Part shown: one piece after another, positions 47,991-57,924 of the stretch
Position numbering within the stretch: position 1 is the first letter of the stretch
How the letters are laid out: each line of letters begins with the position of its first letter
Assembly (NCBI RefSeq): GCF_014650115.1
Contig: NZ_BMUI01000006.1
Coordinates: 248,001 to 312,000, forward strand
DNA: 64,000 nt
Source of the DNA: Streptomyces olivaceoviridis
Lineage (GTDB): Bacteria; Actinomycetota; Actinomycetes; Streptomycetales; Streptomycetaceae
Reading direction: 5' to 3'
The notes under the pieces: generated by a model
Seen by the model: the letters and a program-made list of their open reading frames with translations, nothing else
Databases searched by the model: none
Told to the model about the DNA's origin: nothing
Program-made: the position numbers and the translations under genes

Positions 47991-49175
47991 ATGACGCCCA
48001 AAGAAGAAGGAATCAGCGGGCCCGGCCCGAACGGTCTCGCCGACCGCGTCACCGCCGCCGTGGTGGGAGCCGCCGTCGGTGACGCCCTCGGCGGCCCGGT
48101 CGAGGGCTACTCCCCCGACCAGATCGCCGAGCGGCACGGCGGTCGCGTGCGCGGCATCGTCGGCCCCTGGCACGGTGACGCCTGGCGCACCGCCCGCCCC
48201 GTCGCGCCCTACCACAAGGGCGACGGCCACGTCACCGACGACACCTTGATGACGCACGCGCTCATCCGCGTCTACGACCGCGTCCGCGACCACCTCGACG
48301 CCTACGCGATCGTCGACCACCTGGTCCCGGACCTGATGACCACCCCCCGCTGGATCCCCGAGCTGGAGGCCGAGGCACTGCCGCTGCACCGGCTCTTCCT
48401 CGCCGAGAAATGGCTGGTGGCCCGGCTGGCCTACGGCCACGCCGACCCCCGGGAAGCGGGCACCGGCAACATCGTCAACTGCGGCGCGGCGATGTACATG
48501 GCCCCGGTCGGCCTGGTCAACGCGGCCAACCCGGCCGCCGCGTACGCCGAGGCGCTGGACATCGCGGGCGCGCACCAGTCGTCGTACGGCCGTGAGGCGG
48601 CCGGTGTGTTCGCCGCTGCGGTGGCCGCCGCCACCGCCCCCGGCGCGACCCCGGACTCGGTGGTGGGCGCCTGCCTGACCCTGGCCAAGGACGGCACCCG
48701 TACGGCGATCGAGAAGGTCTGCGAAGTCGCCTCCGGACACCGGGACTTCGAGTCGGCGCTCGGTCCGCTGCGCGCGGCGGTGGAGCCGTACGACACCGTC
48801 GGGCCGGACTACCGTGCCCCCTCCCTCGCCGCCCGCCGCCCCTCCCGGCTGCACTCCATCGAGGAACTCCCGGTCGCGCTCGGCATGCTGGTCGTCTCCG
48901 GCGGCGACTACCGGCATGCCGTGCTCGGCTCGGTCAACTACGGCCGTGACTGCGACTCGATCGCGACGATGGCCGGTGCCCTCGCGGGCGCGCTCGGCTC
49001 GCCCGCCCCCGAGGAGTGGGCGAAGACGGTCGCCGACGCCAGCCGCCTGGACCTGTGGGCGCCGGCCCGGACGCTCACCGAGGTCACGCGCGAGGTCTTC
49101 GACCGGGACGTCCGCCGCCGGCGCGCCCACGAGGAGGCGTTCACCGCGCTCGGAGGCCGGCCGTGCTCCGACTGA
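47991..49175 (+). CDS. ADP-ribosylglycohydrolase family protein 3
   Basis: A 394-residue ARH with AAVVGAAVGDALGGPVEGYSPDQI, VTDDTLMTHALIRVY and NYGRDCDSIATMAGALAGALGSP, a complete metal site with Cys between the last two Asp residues. A long insert (PEAEALPLHRLFLAEKWLVARLAYGHADPREAGTGNIVNCGAAMYMAPVG region) is typical of larger bacterial ARHs. ATG 47991 is chosen; ATG 47979 directly abuts the AGGAGG and is less likely. It starts 8 bp after ARH2 and overlaps ARH4 by 13 bp. Confidence 0.9.
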   Translation: MTPKEEGISGPGPNGLADRVTAAVVGAAVGDALGGPVEGYSPDQIAERHGGRVRGIVGPWHGDAWRTARPVAPYHKGDGHVTDDTLMTHALIRVYDRVRDHLDAYAIVDHLVPDLMTTPRWIPELEAEALPLHRLFLAEKWLVARLAYGHADPREAGTGNIVNCGAAMYMAPVGLVNAANPAAAYAEALDIAGAHQSSYGREAAGVFAAAVAAATAPGATPDSVVGACLTLAKDGTRTAIEKVCEVASGHRDFESALGPLRAAVEPYDTVGPDYRAPSLAARRPSRLHSIEELPVALGMLVVSGGDYRHAVLGSVNYGRDCDSIATMAGALAGALGSPAPEEWAKTVADASRLDLWAPARTLTEVTREVFDRDVRRRRAHEEAFTALGGRPCSD

Positions 49176-50524
49176 CCTGGGTCCAGCCGGAGGACCTGCT
49201 GGGCCACGAGCTGCGCCAGGCCCGCCTGGACGGGCGCGAGCCGAAGGCGGTCGAGGCGCGCTGGCGGGCGGCGGGCGGCCCGGACGCCCCGGAGCGCGCG
49301 GGCGCGTCCCCGCACCGGGCGTCCCGCTATCTGCGCCTGCTGGCGGAGGACCTGCTGGACGAACTCGCCGATCTGCCCAGCCGCTTCGCCGACGACGAGC
49401 CCACGGACCTGGCCCGCATCAGGGCCCAGTGCCCCGACTGGCCCGCCGGACGGTCCGCCGCCGCTGCCGGCCCCCGCGCCCTGGAGGCCGCCTGGCTCGG
49501 GCGGGCCATCGGCTGTCTCCTCGGCAAACCGGTGGAGAAACTCCCGCTCGACGGCATCCGCGCCCTCGCCCGGGCGACCGGGAACTGGCCCCTCACCACC
49601 TGGTTCACCGCCAGGGGAGTCCCCGACGACCTGCTGGCCGCCCACCCCTGGAACCGCCGCTCGGCCCCCACCTCGCTCGCCGAGAACATCGACGGCATGC
49701 CCCAGGACGACGACCTCGACTACCCCCTGCTCAACCTGCTGCTGCTCCAGCGCCACGGGAGGACCTTCACCACCGACGACGTGGCCCGGCTCTGGCTCGA
49801 AGAACTCCCGCCCGGCCGTACCTTCACCGCCGAACGCGTCGCCCACCGCAACCTCCTCGCCGGCATCGAACCCCCGCACACGGCCCGCCACCGCAACCCG
49901 TTCCGCGAGTGGATCGGCGCGCTGATCCGCGCCGACATGCACGGCTGGAGCAACCCGGGTGACCCGGCCGCCGCCGCGGAGCAGGCCCACCGCGACGCGG
50001 TCCTCACCCACACCGCCAACGGCGTCTACGCGGCGATGTTCACGGCCGCCACCATCGCCACGGCCGCCACCGGCACGCACGGCGTCCACGCCTGTCTGCG
50101 CACCGGCCGCGCGGTGGTCCCGGCCCGCTCCCGCCTGGCGAAGGCGATCGACCACGCCGTCCGACTGGCGACCGCCACCGACGACTTCGACGACGTCGTG
50201 GACGAACTCCACGCCGTCTACGGCCCCACCCACCACTGGGTCCACGCCCTCCCCAACACCGCCTTGACCGTTGCCGCCCTCACCCACGCCGACGGCGACT
50301 TCACGGGTTCCGTCTGCCGCGCGGTGTCGGGGGGTTGGGACACCGATTCCAACGGCGCCACCGCCGGAAGCGTCGCCGGCCTGCTCGCCGGCTCCCCCGG
50401 CGCGCTCCCCGACCGCTGGCGGGCCCCGCTGAAGAACCGGCTCGCCACGACCGTCGCGGACTTCGACGGCACCGGCTTCGACACCCTCGCCCACCTCACC
50501 CATCTGGAGGCGACCCGACCATGA
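49163..50524 (+). CDS. ADP-ribosylglycohydrolase family protein 4
   Basis: A 453-residue protein from GTG 49163 (GGAGG 7 bp upstream, inside ARH3). An N-terminal stretch of about 110 residues has no clear match. The ARH domain follows: LEAAWLGRAIGCLLGKPVEKLP, NIDGMPQDDDLDYPLLNLLLLQ with DDD instead of DDT, and GGWDTDSNGATAGSVAGLLAG. The metal-binding acids are retained. The stop overlaps the kinase start. Confidence 0.9.
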   Translation: MLRLTWVQPEDLLGHELRQARLDGREPKAVEARWRAAGGPDAPERAGASPHRASRYLRLLAEDLLDELADLPSRFADDEPTDLARIRAQCPDWPAGRSAAAAGPRALEAAWLGRAIGCLLGKPVEKLPLDGIRALARATGNWPLTTWFTARGVPDDLLAAHPWNRRSAPTSLAENIDGMPQDDDLDYPLLNLLLLQRHGRTFTTDDVARLWLEELPPGRTFTAERVAHRNLLAGIEPPHTARHRNPFREWIGALIRADMHGWSNPGDPAAAAEQAHRDAVLTHTANGVYAAMFTAATIATAATGTHGVHACLRTGRAVVPARSRLAKAIDHAVRLATATDDFDDVVDELHAVYGPTHHWVHALPNTALTVAALTHADGDFTGSVCRAVSGGWDTDSNGATAGSVAGLLAGSPGALPDRWRAPLKNRLATTVADFDGTGFDTLAHLTHLEATRP

Positions 50525-51414
50525 CCCACATCGCCGTCCTCGGCAGCACGAACATGGACCTCGTCACGTATGTCGGCAAGGCCCCGCAGCGCGGGGAGAC
50601 CGTGACGGGACGGGAGTTCCGTACGATCCCCGGCGGCAAGGGCGCCAACCAGGCGATCGCCGCGGCCCGCGCCGGCGCCACCGTCTCGATGATCGGCGCG
50701 GTCGGCAACGACGCCTTCGGCGCGCGGCTGCGCGACACCCTCGAACACTCCGGCGTGGACACCGACTTCCTGCGCACGGTCGAGGGCCCGTCCGGCACCG
50801 CGCACATCGTGGTGGACGACGAGGGCGGCAACGCGATCGTCGTCATCCCCGGCGCGAACGGCACGGTCGACCACCTCTCCCCCGGCGACGAGGGGGTGAT
50901 CGCCACCGCCGACGCCCTGCTGCTGCAACTGGAGATCCCGCCGGCGGCGGTCGTCGCCGGCGCGCAGGCGGCCCGCCGGCACGGCATCCGTACCGTCCTC
51001 ACCCCGTCCCCCGTCCAGCCGCTGCCGCCCGAACTCCTGGCCGCCGTCGACCTGTTGGTGCCGAACGAGTACGAGGCGGTCACCCTCACCGGCCGCACCG
51101 ACCCGCGCGAGGCGGCGGCGGCCCTGCTGGACCTGGTGCCGGAGGTCGTGGTCACCCTGGGCGCCACGGGCTGCCTGTACCTCGCCCGGGGCGCCGAACC
51201 GCTCGTCGTCCCCGCGCCCCGCGTGCGGGCCGTGGACTCCACGGGCGCGGGCGACACCTTCGTCGGCACGCTCGCGGTGGCCCTCGCCGAGGAGAAACCG
51301 GTACGGGAGGCCCTGTCCTGGGCAGCCGCCGCGGCGGCGATCTCCGTCCAGCGGGAAGGCGCGTCGGCGTCGATGCCGTACCGCCCGGAGATCGAGGCCC
51401 AGTACAGCGCATGA
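50521..51414 (+). CDS. rbsK: Ribokinase-family sugar kinase
   Basis: A 297-residue PfkB-family kinase. VLGSTNMDLV, PGGKGANQAIAAARAGA and the C-terminal DSTGAGDTFVGTLAVAL (catalytic Asp in GAGD) are the ribokinase signatures, closer to RbsK than to fructokinase. It would phosphorylate ribose or a related pentoside. Coupled to ARH4 by ATGA and to the CoA-transferase gene in the same way. Together with the ARHs it suggests release and capture of a ribose-containing product. Confidence 0.9.
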   Translation: MTHIAVLGSTNMDLVTYVGKAPQRGETVTGREFRTIPGGKGANQAIAAARAGATVSMIGAVGNDAFGARLRDTLEHSGVDTDFLRTVEGPSGTAHIVVDDEGGNAIVVIPGANGTVDHLSPGDEGVIATADALLLQLEIPPAAVVAGAQAARRHGIRTVLTPSPVQPLPPELLAAVDLLVPNEYEAVTLTGRTDPREAAAALLDLVPEVVVTLGATGCLYLARGAEPLVVPAPRVRAVDSTGAGDTFVGTLAVALAEEKPVREALSWAAAAAAISVQREGASASMPYRPEIEAQYSA

Positions 51415-52670
51415 ACACGACGAGCACGACGAGCACGACACGTACGACGACTACGACGGCCACGACGGCCACGACGGCACGGACGACCCCGGCCCTGGAC
51501 GGCCTGCGGGTGCTGGACCTCGCGACCCTCTTCGCCGGGCCGATGGCCGCGACGCTGCTCGGTGACTTCGGCGCCGAGGTGATCAAGGTGGAGCACCCGC
51601 GGCGGCCCGACCCGTCCCGGGGCCACGGCCCGGCCAAGGACGGCGTCGGCCTGTGGTGGAAGGTGCTCGGCCGCAACAAGCGGGCCATCACCCTCGACCT
51701 GTCCGCACCCGGCGGCCGGGCCACCCTGCTGCGGCTCGCCGCCACCGCCGACGTGGTGATCGAGAACTTCCGCCCCGGCACCCTGGAGAAATGGGACCTC
51801 GGCTGGCCGGAGCTGTCCGCGGCCAACCCCCGGCTGGTCCTCGCCCGGGTCACCGCCTTCGGCCAGTTCGGCCCCTGCGCGCACCGCCCCGGCTTCGGCA
51901 CCCTCGCCGAGGCGATGAGCGGCTTCGCCGCGGTCACCGGCGAACCGGACGCGCCCCCGACGCTGCCGCCCTTCGGTCTCGCCGACTCGATCGCCGGCCT
52001 GGCGACCGCCTACGCCGTGCTGACGGCACTGGCCGCGCGCGAGCGCACCGGCGCGGGACAGACGGTCGACATGGCGATCATCGAGCCGATCCTGTCGGTC
52101 CTCGGCCCCCACGCCACCTGGTACGACCAGCTCGGCTACGTCCAGGAACGCACCGGCAACCGGTCCGCGAACAACGCCCCGCGCAACACCTACCGCACCG
52201 CTGACGGCACCTGGGTCGCCGTCTCCACCTCCGCCCAGTCGGTCGCCGAACGGGTGCTACGGCTGGTGGGCCGCCCGGAGCTGATCGAGGAGCCGTGGTT
52301 CGCCACCGGCGCGGACCGTGCCGCCCACGCCGATGTGCTGGACGAGGCGGTCGGCTCCTGGATCGCCGGCCGTACCCGCGCCGAGGTGCTCGCGGCCTTC
52401 GAGGAGGCGGAGGCCGCGGTGGCCCCGGTGCAGGACGTCCGGGACGTCCTGGCGGACCCCCAGTACCAGGCACTGGACACGGTCACCACCGTCGACGACC
52501 CTGAGCTGGGCCCGCTGCGCATGCAGAACGTCCTCTTCCGGCTCTCCGCCACGCCCGGCGGGATCCGCTGGGCCGGCCGCCCGCACGGCGCCGACACCGA
52601 CGCCGTGCTCAGCGAACTCGGCCTCACCCCGGCCGACATCGCGGCGCTGCGCGCGGAGGGCGCCCTGTGA
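51411..52670 (+). CDS. CaiB/BaiF (family III) CoA-transferase
   Basis: A 419-residue CoA-transferase. After a Thr-rich N-terminal run encoded by ACG triplets (51415-51485), the domain reads LDGLRVLDLATLFAGPMAATLLGDFGAEVIKVEHP, VVIENFRPGTLEKWDLG and FGTLAEAMSGFAAVTGEPDAPP. The catalytic Asp is expected in VDMAIIEPILS or the preceding segment, but I cannot fix it. It moves CoA between organic acids. ATG overlaps the kinase stop; its stop overlaps citE. Confidence 0.9.
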   Translation: MNTTSTTSTTRTTTTTATTATTARTTPALDGLRVLDLATLFAGPMAATLLGDFGAEVIKVEHPRRPDPSRGHGPAKDGVGLWWKVLGRNKRAITLDLSAPGGRATLLRLAATADVVIENFRPGTLEKWDLGWPELSAANPRLVLARVTAFGQFGPCAHRPGFGTLAEAMSGFAAVTGEPDAPPTLPPFGLADSIAGLATAYAVLTALAARERTGAGQTVDMAIIEPILSVLGPHATWYDQLGYVQERTGNRSANNAPRNTYRTADGTWVAVSTSAQSVAERVLRLVGRPELIEEPWFATGADRAAHADVLDEAVGSWIAGRTRAEVLAAFEEAEAAVAPVQDVRDVLADPQYQALDTVTTVDDPELGPLRMQNVLFRLSATPGGIRWAGRPHGADTDAVLSELGLTPADIAALRAEGAL

Positions 52671-53479
52671 CCCGGTTCCCGCTCACCTGGCTCTACGTCC
52701 CCGGCGACCGCCCGCATGTCGTGGCCAAGGCCCTGGTGGCGGGCGCCGACGTGGTGGTGGTCGACCTGGAGGACGCGGTCGCCCCGGACCGCAAGGAGTA
52801 CGCCCGCGCGGCCACCGCGGAACTCCTGACGGAGCCCCAGCCGGTCCCGGTGCACGTGCGCGTCAACGCCCTGGACGGCGCCTGGGCCGACGCCGACCTC
52901 CACGCCCTGGCCGGTCTGCCGGGCCTGTCCGGCGTACGGCTGCCGAAGGTGACGGCCCCGGGCGAGGTACGGCAGGCCGCCGTGGCCACGCCGGTCCCCC
53001 TCTACGCGCTCCTGGAGTCGGCCCTCGGCATCGAGCACGCCTACGCCATCGCCACCGCCCACCCCGCCCTGCGGGGCATCGCCCTGGGCGAGGCCGACCT
53101 CCGCGCCGACCTCGGGGTGCGGGCCGACGCGGGCCTGGACTGGCCGCGCTCACGGGTGATCGTCGCCGCCCGCGCGGCGGGCCTGGCCCCGCCGTCCCAG
53201 ACGGTCTACCCGGACATCCGTGACCTGGACGGCCTGGCGGCCTCCTGCGCCCACGGCCGGGCTCTCGGGTTCCTGGGCCGCGCCGCGATCCACCCGCGCC
53301 AGTTGCCGGTGATCGAGCGGGCCTACCTGCCCACGGAGGCGGAGACCGAACACGCGGAGACGGTCATCAAAGCGGCCTCGGCGAACGAGGGCGCCCAGGC
53401 CCTCCCGGACGGCCGCTTCATCGACGCGGCGGTGGTGGCGATGGCGCGGCGGACCCTGTCGCTGGCTGCCCGGAGCTGA
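52667..53479 (+). CDS. CitE/HpcH-family CoA-ester lyase
   Basis: A 270-residue TIM-barrel lyase from GTG 52667. TWLYVPGDRPHVVAKALVAGADVVVVDLEDAVAPDRK is the CitE N-terminus; VNALDG, LPKVT, ALLESALGIEHAYAIA and LGEADLRADLG carry the metal-binding Glu and Asp. Typical reactions are cleavage of malyl-, citramalyl- or methylmalyl-CoA-like thioesters. With the coupled CaiB transferase it could activate and split a hydroxyacid. Last gene of the ARH operon, closed by a strong hairpin. Confidence 0.9.
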   Translation: MTRFPLTWLYVPGDRPHVVAKALVAGADVVVVDLEDAVAPDRKEYARAATAELLTEPQPVPVHVRVNALDGAWADADLHALAGLPGLSGVRLPKVTAPGEVRQAAVATPVPLYALLESALGIEHAYAIATAHPALRGIALGEADLRADLGVRADAGLDWPRSRVIVAARAAGLAPPSQTVYPDIRDLDGLAASCAHGRALGFLGRAAIHPRQLPVIERAYLPTEAETEHAETVIKAASANEGAQALPDGRFIDAAVVAMARRTLSLAARS

Positions 53480-53489
53480 CCCTCCGCAC

Positions 53490-53530
53490 ACACCGAGGGC
53501 GCCCGGAAGAACTCCGGGCGCCCTCGGTGT
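53490..53530. terminator. Strong bidirectional terminator between citE and lgt
   Basis: An 18-bp perfect inverted repeat with a 5-nt loop (AGAAC), 10 bp after citE and 14 bp after the convergent lgt stop. Confidence 0.9.
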
Positions 53531-53544
53531 CGTACCACGAACGG

Positions 53545-54534
53545 TCAGCTCTTCTCGGCCGGAGCCGCCTTCTCCTCGCCCTGGGCGCCGGCGTCGTCCT
53601 CGGCGTCGGCCTTCGTGTCCTCGACGGCCTTCGTGTCCTCGACGGCCTTCGTGTCCTCGACGGCTTCCGTGTCCTTGACAGCCCCGGTGTCCTTGACCGG
53701 ACCGTCGGAGAACCCCGGCTCGACCACGGCTTCCCGTCCCGGCCGCTTCTTCGACGACACCACGATGTACGCCACCGCCAGCAGGAAGACGAGCAGCGCG
53801 GTCCAGTCGTTCAGACGGAGGCCCAGGATGTGGTGGGCGTCGTCCACCCGCATGTACTCGATCCAGCCCCGGCCCACGCAGTACGCGGCGACGTACAGGG
53901 CGAACGCCCGGCCGTGCCCCAGCTTGAAGCGGCGGTCCGCCCAGATGACCAGCAGGCCCACCCCGACGCACCACAGGGACTCGTAGAGGAAGGTCGGGTG
54001 GTAGTACCCCGGCACCCGGCCGCCCTCGGAGGAGGTGATGTGCAGCGCCCAGGGCAGATGGGTCTCGCGGCCGTACAGCTCCTGGTTGAACCAGTTGCCC
54101 CAGCGGCCGATGGCCTGCGCGAAGGCGATGCCGGGCGCGACGGCGTCGGCGTACGCGGGCATCGGGACGCCCCGGCGCCGGGCGCCGATCCACGCGCCGA
54201 GCGCGCCGAGCGCGATGGCGCCCCAGATGCCCAGGCCGCCCTCCCACACCTTGAAGGCGTCCACCCAGTCACGGCCCTCGCTGAAGTACAGCTCGTAGTC
54301 CGTGATCACGTGGTAGAGCCGGCCGCCGACCAGGCCGAAGGGCACGGCCCAGACGGCGATGTCCGCGACCGTGCCGGACTGCCCGCCGCGGGCGATCCAG
54401 CGCCTGTTGCCGAACCAGACGGCAACGAAGACGCCGATGATGATGCAGAAGGCGTAGGCGCGCAGCGGGATGGGGCCGAGGTACTGCACCCCGTGCGACG
54501 GGCTGGGGATGTAGGCAAGGTTCATGGGGTTCAT
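53545..54534 (-). CDS. lgt: Prolipoprotein diacylglyceryl transferase
   Basis: A 329-residue membrane enzyme transferring diacylglycerol to lipobox Cys residues of prolipoproteins. The Lgt signature GRWGNWFNQELYG and HPTFLYESLW, plus IRLRAYAFCIIIG-type first helix and RGWIEYMRVDDAH, are present with about seven membrane segments. After the last helix is a cytoplasmic acidic tail containing VEDTKA repeats. ATG 54534 (MNPMNLAYIPSPSHG) is chosen; 54525 is also possible. Confidence 0.95.
   Translation of the reverse strand: MNPMNLAYIPSPSHGVQYLGPIPLRAYAFCIIIGVFVAVWFGNRRWIARGGQSGTVADIAVWAVPFGLVGGRLYHVITDYELYFSEGRDWVDAFKVWEGGLGIWGAIALGALGAWIGARRRGVPMPAYADAVAPGIAFAQAIGRWGNWFNQELYGRETHLPWALHITSSEGGRVPGYYHPTFLYESLWCVGVGLLVIWADRRFKLGHGRAFALYVAAYCVGRGWIEYMRVDDAHHILGLRLNDWTALLVFLLAVAYIVVSSKKRPGREAVVEPGFSDGPVKDTGAVKDTEAVEDTKAVEDTKAVEDTKADAEDDAGAQGEEKAAPAEKS
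53611..53683. repeat. 18-bp tandem repeats encoding the Lgt acidic tail
   Basis: CTTCGTGTCCTCGACGGC occurs at 53611, 53629 and 53647 with a diverged fourth copy at 53665, encoding AVEDTK repeats. Confidence 0.9.
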
Positions 54535-54616
54535 GGCAAGTCCGACGCTACCGTGCCGGGCCATGGGGACGGCAAGCATCCCGGCTACGGGTCCATAACG
54601 GGGGCGTGAGAAACGC

Positions 54617-55390
54617 TTACCCCCGGTCGGCCGCCTCCACGAGTTGCTTGAGCTTGGCCGGGGTCATCGTCTGGTCCTGGTAGATGTTCTTGCCGCCGAG
54701 CAGCACCGTGGGCGTACCGGTGAGGCCGCCGGAGTGGAACGCCTGGTTGGACCTCTCCACCCAGCTGTCGTGCGTGCCGTCCTGGACGCACTTGCGGAAG
54801 GCGGGCGTGCCCAGGCCCTTCACCTTGCCGGCCAGCTCGATCAGCTTGTCGTTGCTCGCGAAGGCGTCGTCGGTCTCCTTCGGCTGGTTCGCGTACAGCA
54901 CGTCGTGGAATTCGCGGAACTTCCCGGCGTCCTGGGCGCAGGCCGCGGCGTTGGCGGCGCGCAGCGAGCCGCTGCCGCCGAGGTTGCCGTCGATCAGCCG
55001 GACGAGGTGGTACTCGATTCTGAGCTTGCCGGCGTCGGTCAGTTCATGGAGGGTCGGCCGGTACGCCACCTCGAAGGCCTGGCAGGCCGGGCAGCGGAAG
55101 TCCTCCCACACGGTGAGCGTCGACTTGGCGCCGTCCTTGCCGACCGGGATCGCGAGGCCGTCCTTGCCCTGCGCCCCCGACGGCGCCACAGCCGGGCCCG
55201 CGCTGCTGCCCTTGTGCTTGCCGGAGTTCGCGGCGACCACGCCGATCACCGCCGCCAGCCCCAGGACGCAGACGACGCTCGCCCCCACGATCAGCGCGCG
55301 CCGTCGCTTCTCCGTGGCCTTCTGCTTCTCGCGCTCGACCGCCAGCCGTTCCCGGGCGGTGCGCTTTCCGTCACGGTTCTTCTCGCTCAC
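54617..55390 (-). CDS. Membrane-anchored DsbA-like thioredoxin-fold protein
   Basis: A 257-residue protein. A basic cytoplasmic N-terminus is followed by one membrane helix (ALIVGASVVCVLGLAAVIGVVAA, about 32-54), a linker and a DsbA-type thioredoxin fold with active site CPAC (100-103), then cis-Pro in GLTGTPTVLLGG. A second Cys pair (in AAACAQDAG and FRKCVQDG) may form a disulfide. It likely helps oxidise or isomerise exported proteins. It lies 82 bp upstream of lgt on the same strand. Confidence 0.92.
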   Translation of the reverse strand: MSEKNRDGKRTARERLAVEREKQKATEKRRRALIVGASVVCVLGLAAVIGVVAANSGKHKGSSAGPAVAPSGAQGKDGLAIPVGKDGAKSTLTVWEDFRCPACQAFEVAYRPTLHELTDAGKLRIEYHLVRLIDGNLGGSGSLRAANAAACAQDAGKFREFHDVLYANQPKETDDAFASNDKLIELAGKVKGLGTPAFRKCVQDGTHDSWVERSNQAFHSGGLTGTPTVLLGGKNIYQDQTMTPAKLKQLVEAADRG

Positions 55391-55501
55391 ACCCCCAGAA
55401 CGAACCGGGGAGGCGCAGCGCGCCTCCCCGGTCCGAGGTCCACCCGTTCGAGTGACCGCATCATCCGGTGCGGGATGTCCGCCGACGGTCGCTCCCGCCC
55501 G

Positions 55502-56316
55502 TCACGCCTGTCCGCGCACGCCTTTCGCCAGCTCACCGGCCAGCTCGCGGACCGCCGCGAGGCCGGAGGCGTGGTCAGGGGCGTCCAGCATCCGCTTCAC
55601 GAACGCCGAACCGACGATCACGCCGTCGGCGAAGCCGGCGACCTCGGCGGCCTGGGCCCGGTTGGAGACGCCGAGCCCGACACAGACGGGCAGGTCGGTG
55701 CCGGTGGCGCGGGTGCGCCGGACCAGGTCCTGGGCCTGCGTACCGACGGACTCCCGGGTGCCGGTGACGCCCATGAGGGAGGCGGCGTACACGAAGCCGC
55801 TGCCCGCCGCGGTGATCTGGGCGAGCCGCTCGTCCTTGCTGCTCGGCGCCACGACGAAGACCGTGGCGAGGCCGTGCTTCTCGGCGTGCTCCCGCCACAG
55901 CGCCGACTCCTGCACGGGCAGGTCGGGCAGGATGCAGCCCGCGCCGCCCGCCTCGGCCAGCTCGGCGGTGAACCGCTCCACGCCGTAGCGGTCGATGGGG
56001 TTCCAGTACGTCATGACGAGCACCGGCTTCCCGGTGGCCTCGTGGGCCTCCCGGACCGTGCGCATGACGTCGGCGATCCTCACTCCGCCCCGCAGGGCGA
56101 TGTCGTCGGCGGTCTGGATGACCGGGCCGTCGAGCACCGGGTCGCTGTGCGGCAGCCCGACCTCGACCACGTCGGCGCCCCCGGCGAAGACGGCCTTGAT
56201 CGCCTCGATGCCGCCGTCCACGGTCGGGAAACCGGCCGGGAGGTAGGCGATGAGCGCGGAGCGGCCCTCGGCCTTGGCGGCGGCGAGGGTGTCGTTCAGC
56301 AGCTGTGCGTTCCCGC

Positions 56317-56320
<4 letters not shown>
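55502..56320 (-). CDS. trpA: Tryptophan synthase alpha subunit
   Basis: A 272-residue TIM barrel cleaving indole-3-glycerol phosphate to indole. [16 protein letters not shown] includes an acidic-residue-bearing first loop region, [23 protein letters not shown] holds the catalytic Glu, and [12 protein letters not shown] the catalytic Asp. [10 protein letters not shown] closes the phosphate site. It overlaps trpB by 4 bp. Indole is passed to TrpB in the alpha2beta2 complex. Confidence 0.96.
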
Positions 56321-57600
<1,280 letters not shown>

Positions 57601-57715
57601 GCGGAAACCTCACGGTGAGTGCGGTGGGACAACACTGATCGCCGTGGGGGCGGGGCCAGTCGTGCGGCCTCAGGCCGGGTGTGGTTGCTCGCGCACACGC
57701 GGCGGCAGCCGCATG

Positions 57716-57904
57716 TCAGACAGGAGTCCCGCGCCCCTTCGGGGCGCGCTGCCATCGGCGTCCGTTGACCTGCCCGGGTTCGTCGCCGATGACGTACCGG
57801 ACGCGACGGCCGTGCACGCGCCGCGCGGGCGCCCGGCAGCCACGCGGACGGCAGCCGCGCGCCAGGCGCGCGTGCCGGTCCACGGTCGTCACGGTGGGAG
57901 TCAT
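57716..57904 (-). CDS. trpM: Small tryptophan-operon protein TrpM
   Basis: A 62-residue Arg-rich protein between trpC and trpB. LARGCRPRGCRAPARRVHGRRVRY and VIGDEPGQVNG match the small TrpM protein of S. coelicolor as I recall it, reported to modulate tryptophan synthesis and differentiation. ATG 57904 is used; a TTG at 57913 would add three residues. It starts 20 bp after trpC. Despite two Cys residues, no known fold is visible. Confidence 0.75.
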   Translation of the reverse strand: MTPTVTTVDRHARLARGCRPRGCRAPARRVHGRRVRYVIGDEPGQVNGRRWQRAPKGRGTPV

Positions 57905-57924
57905 CGCTGCCAAGCCTAGCGGGA

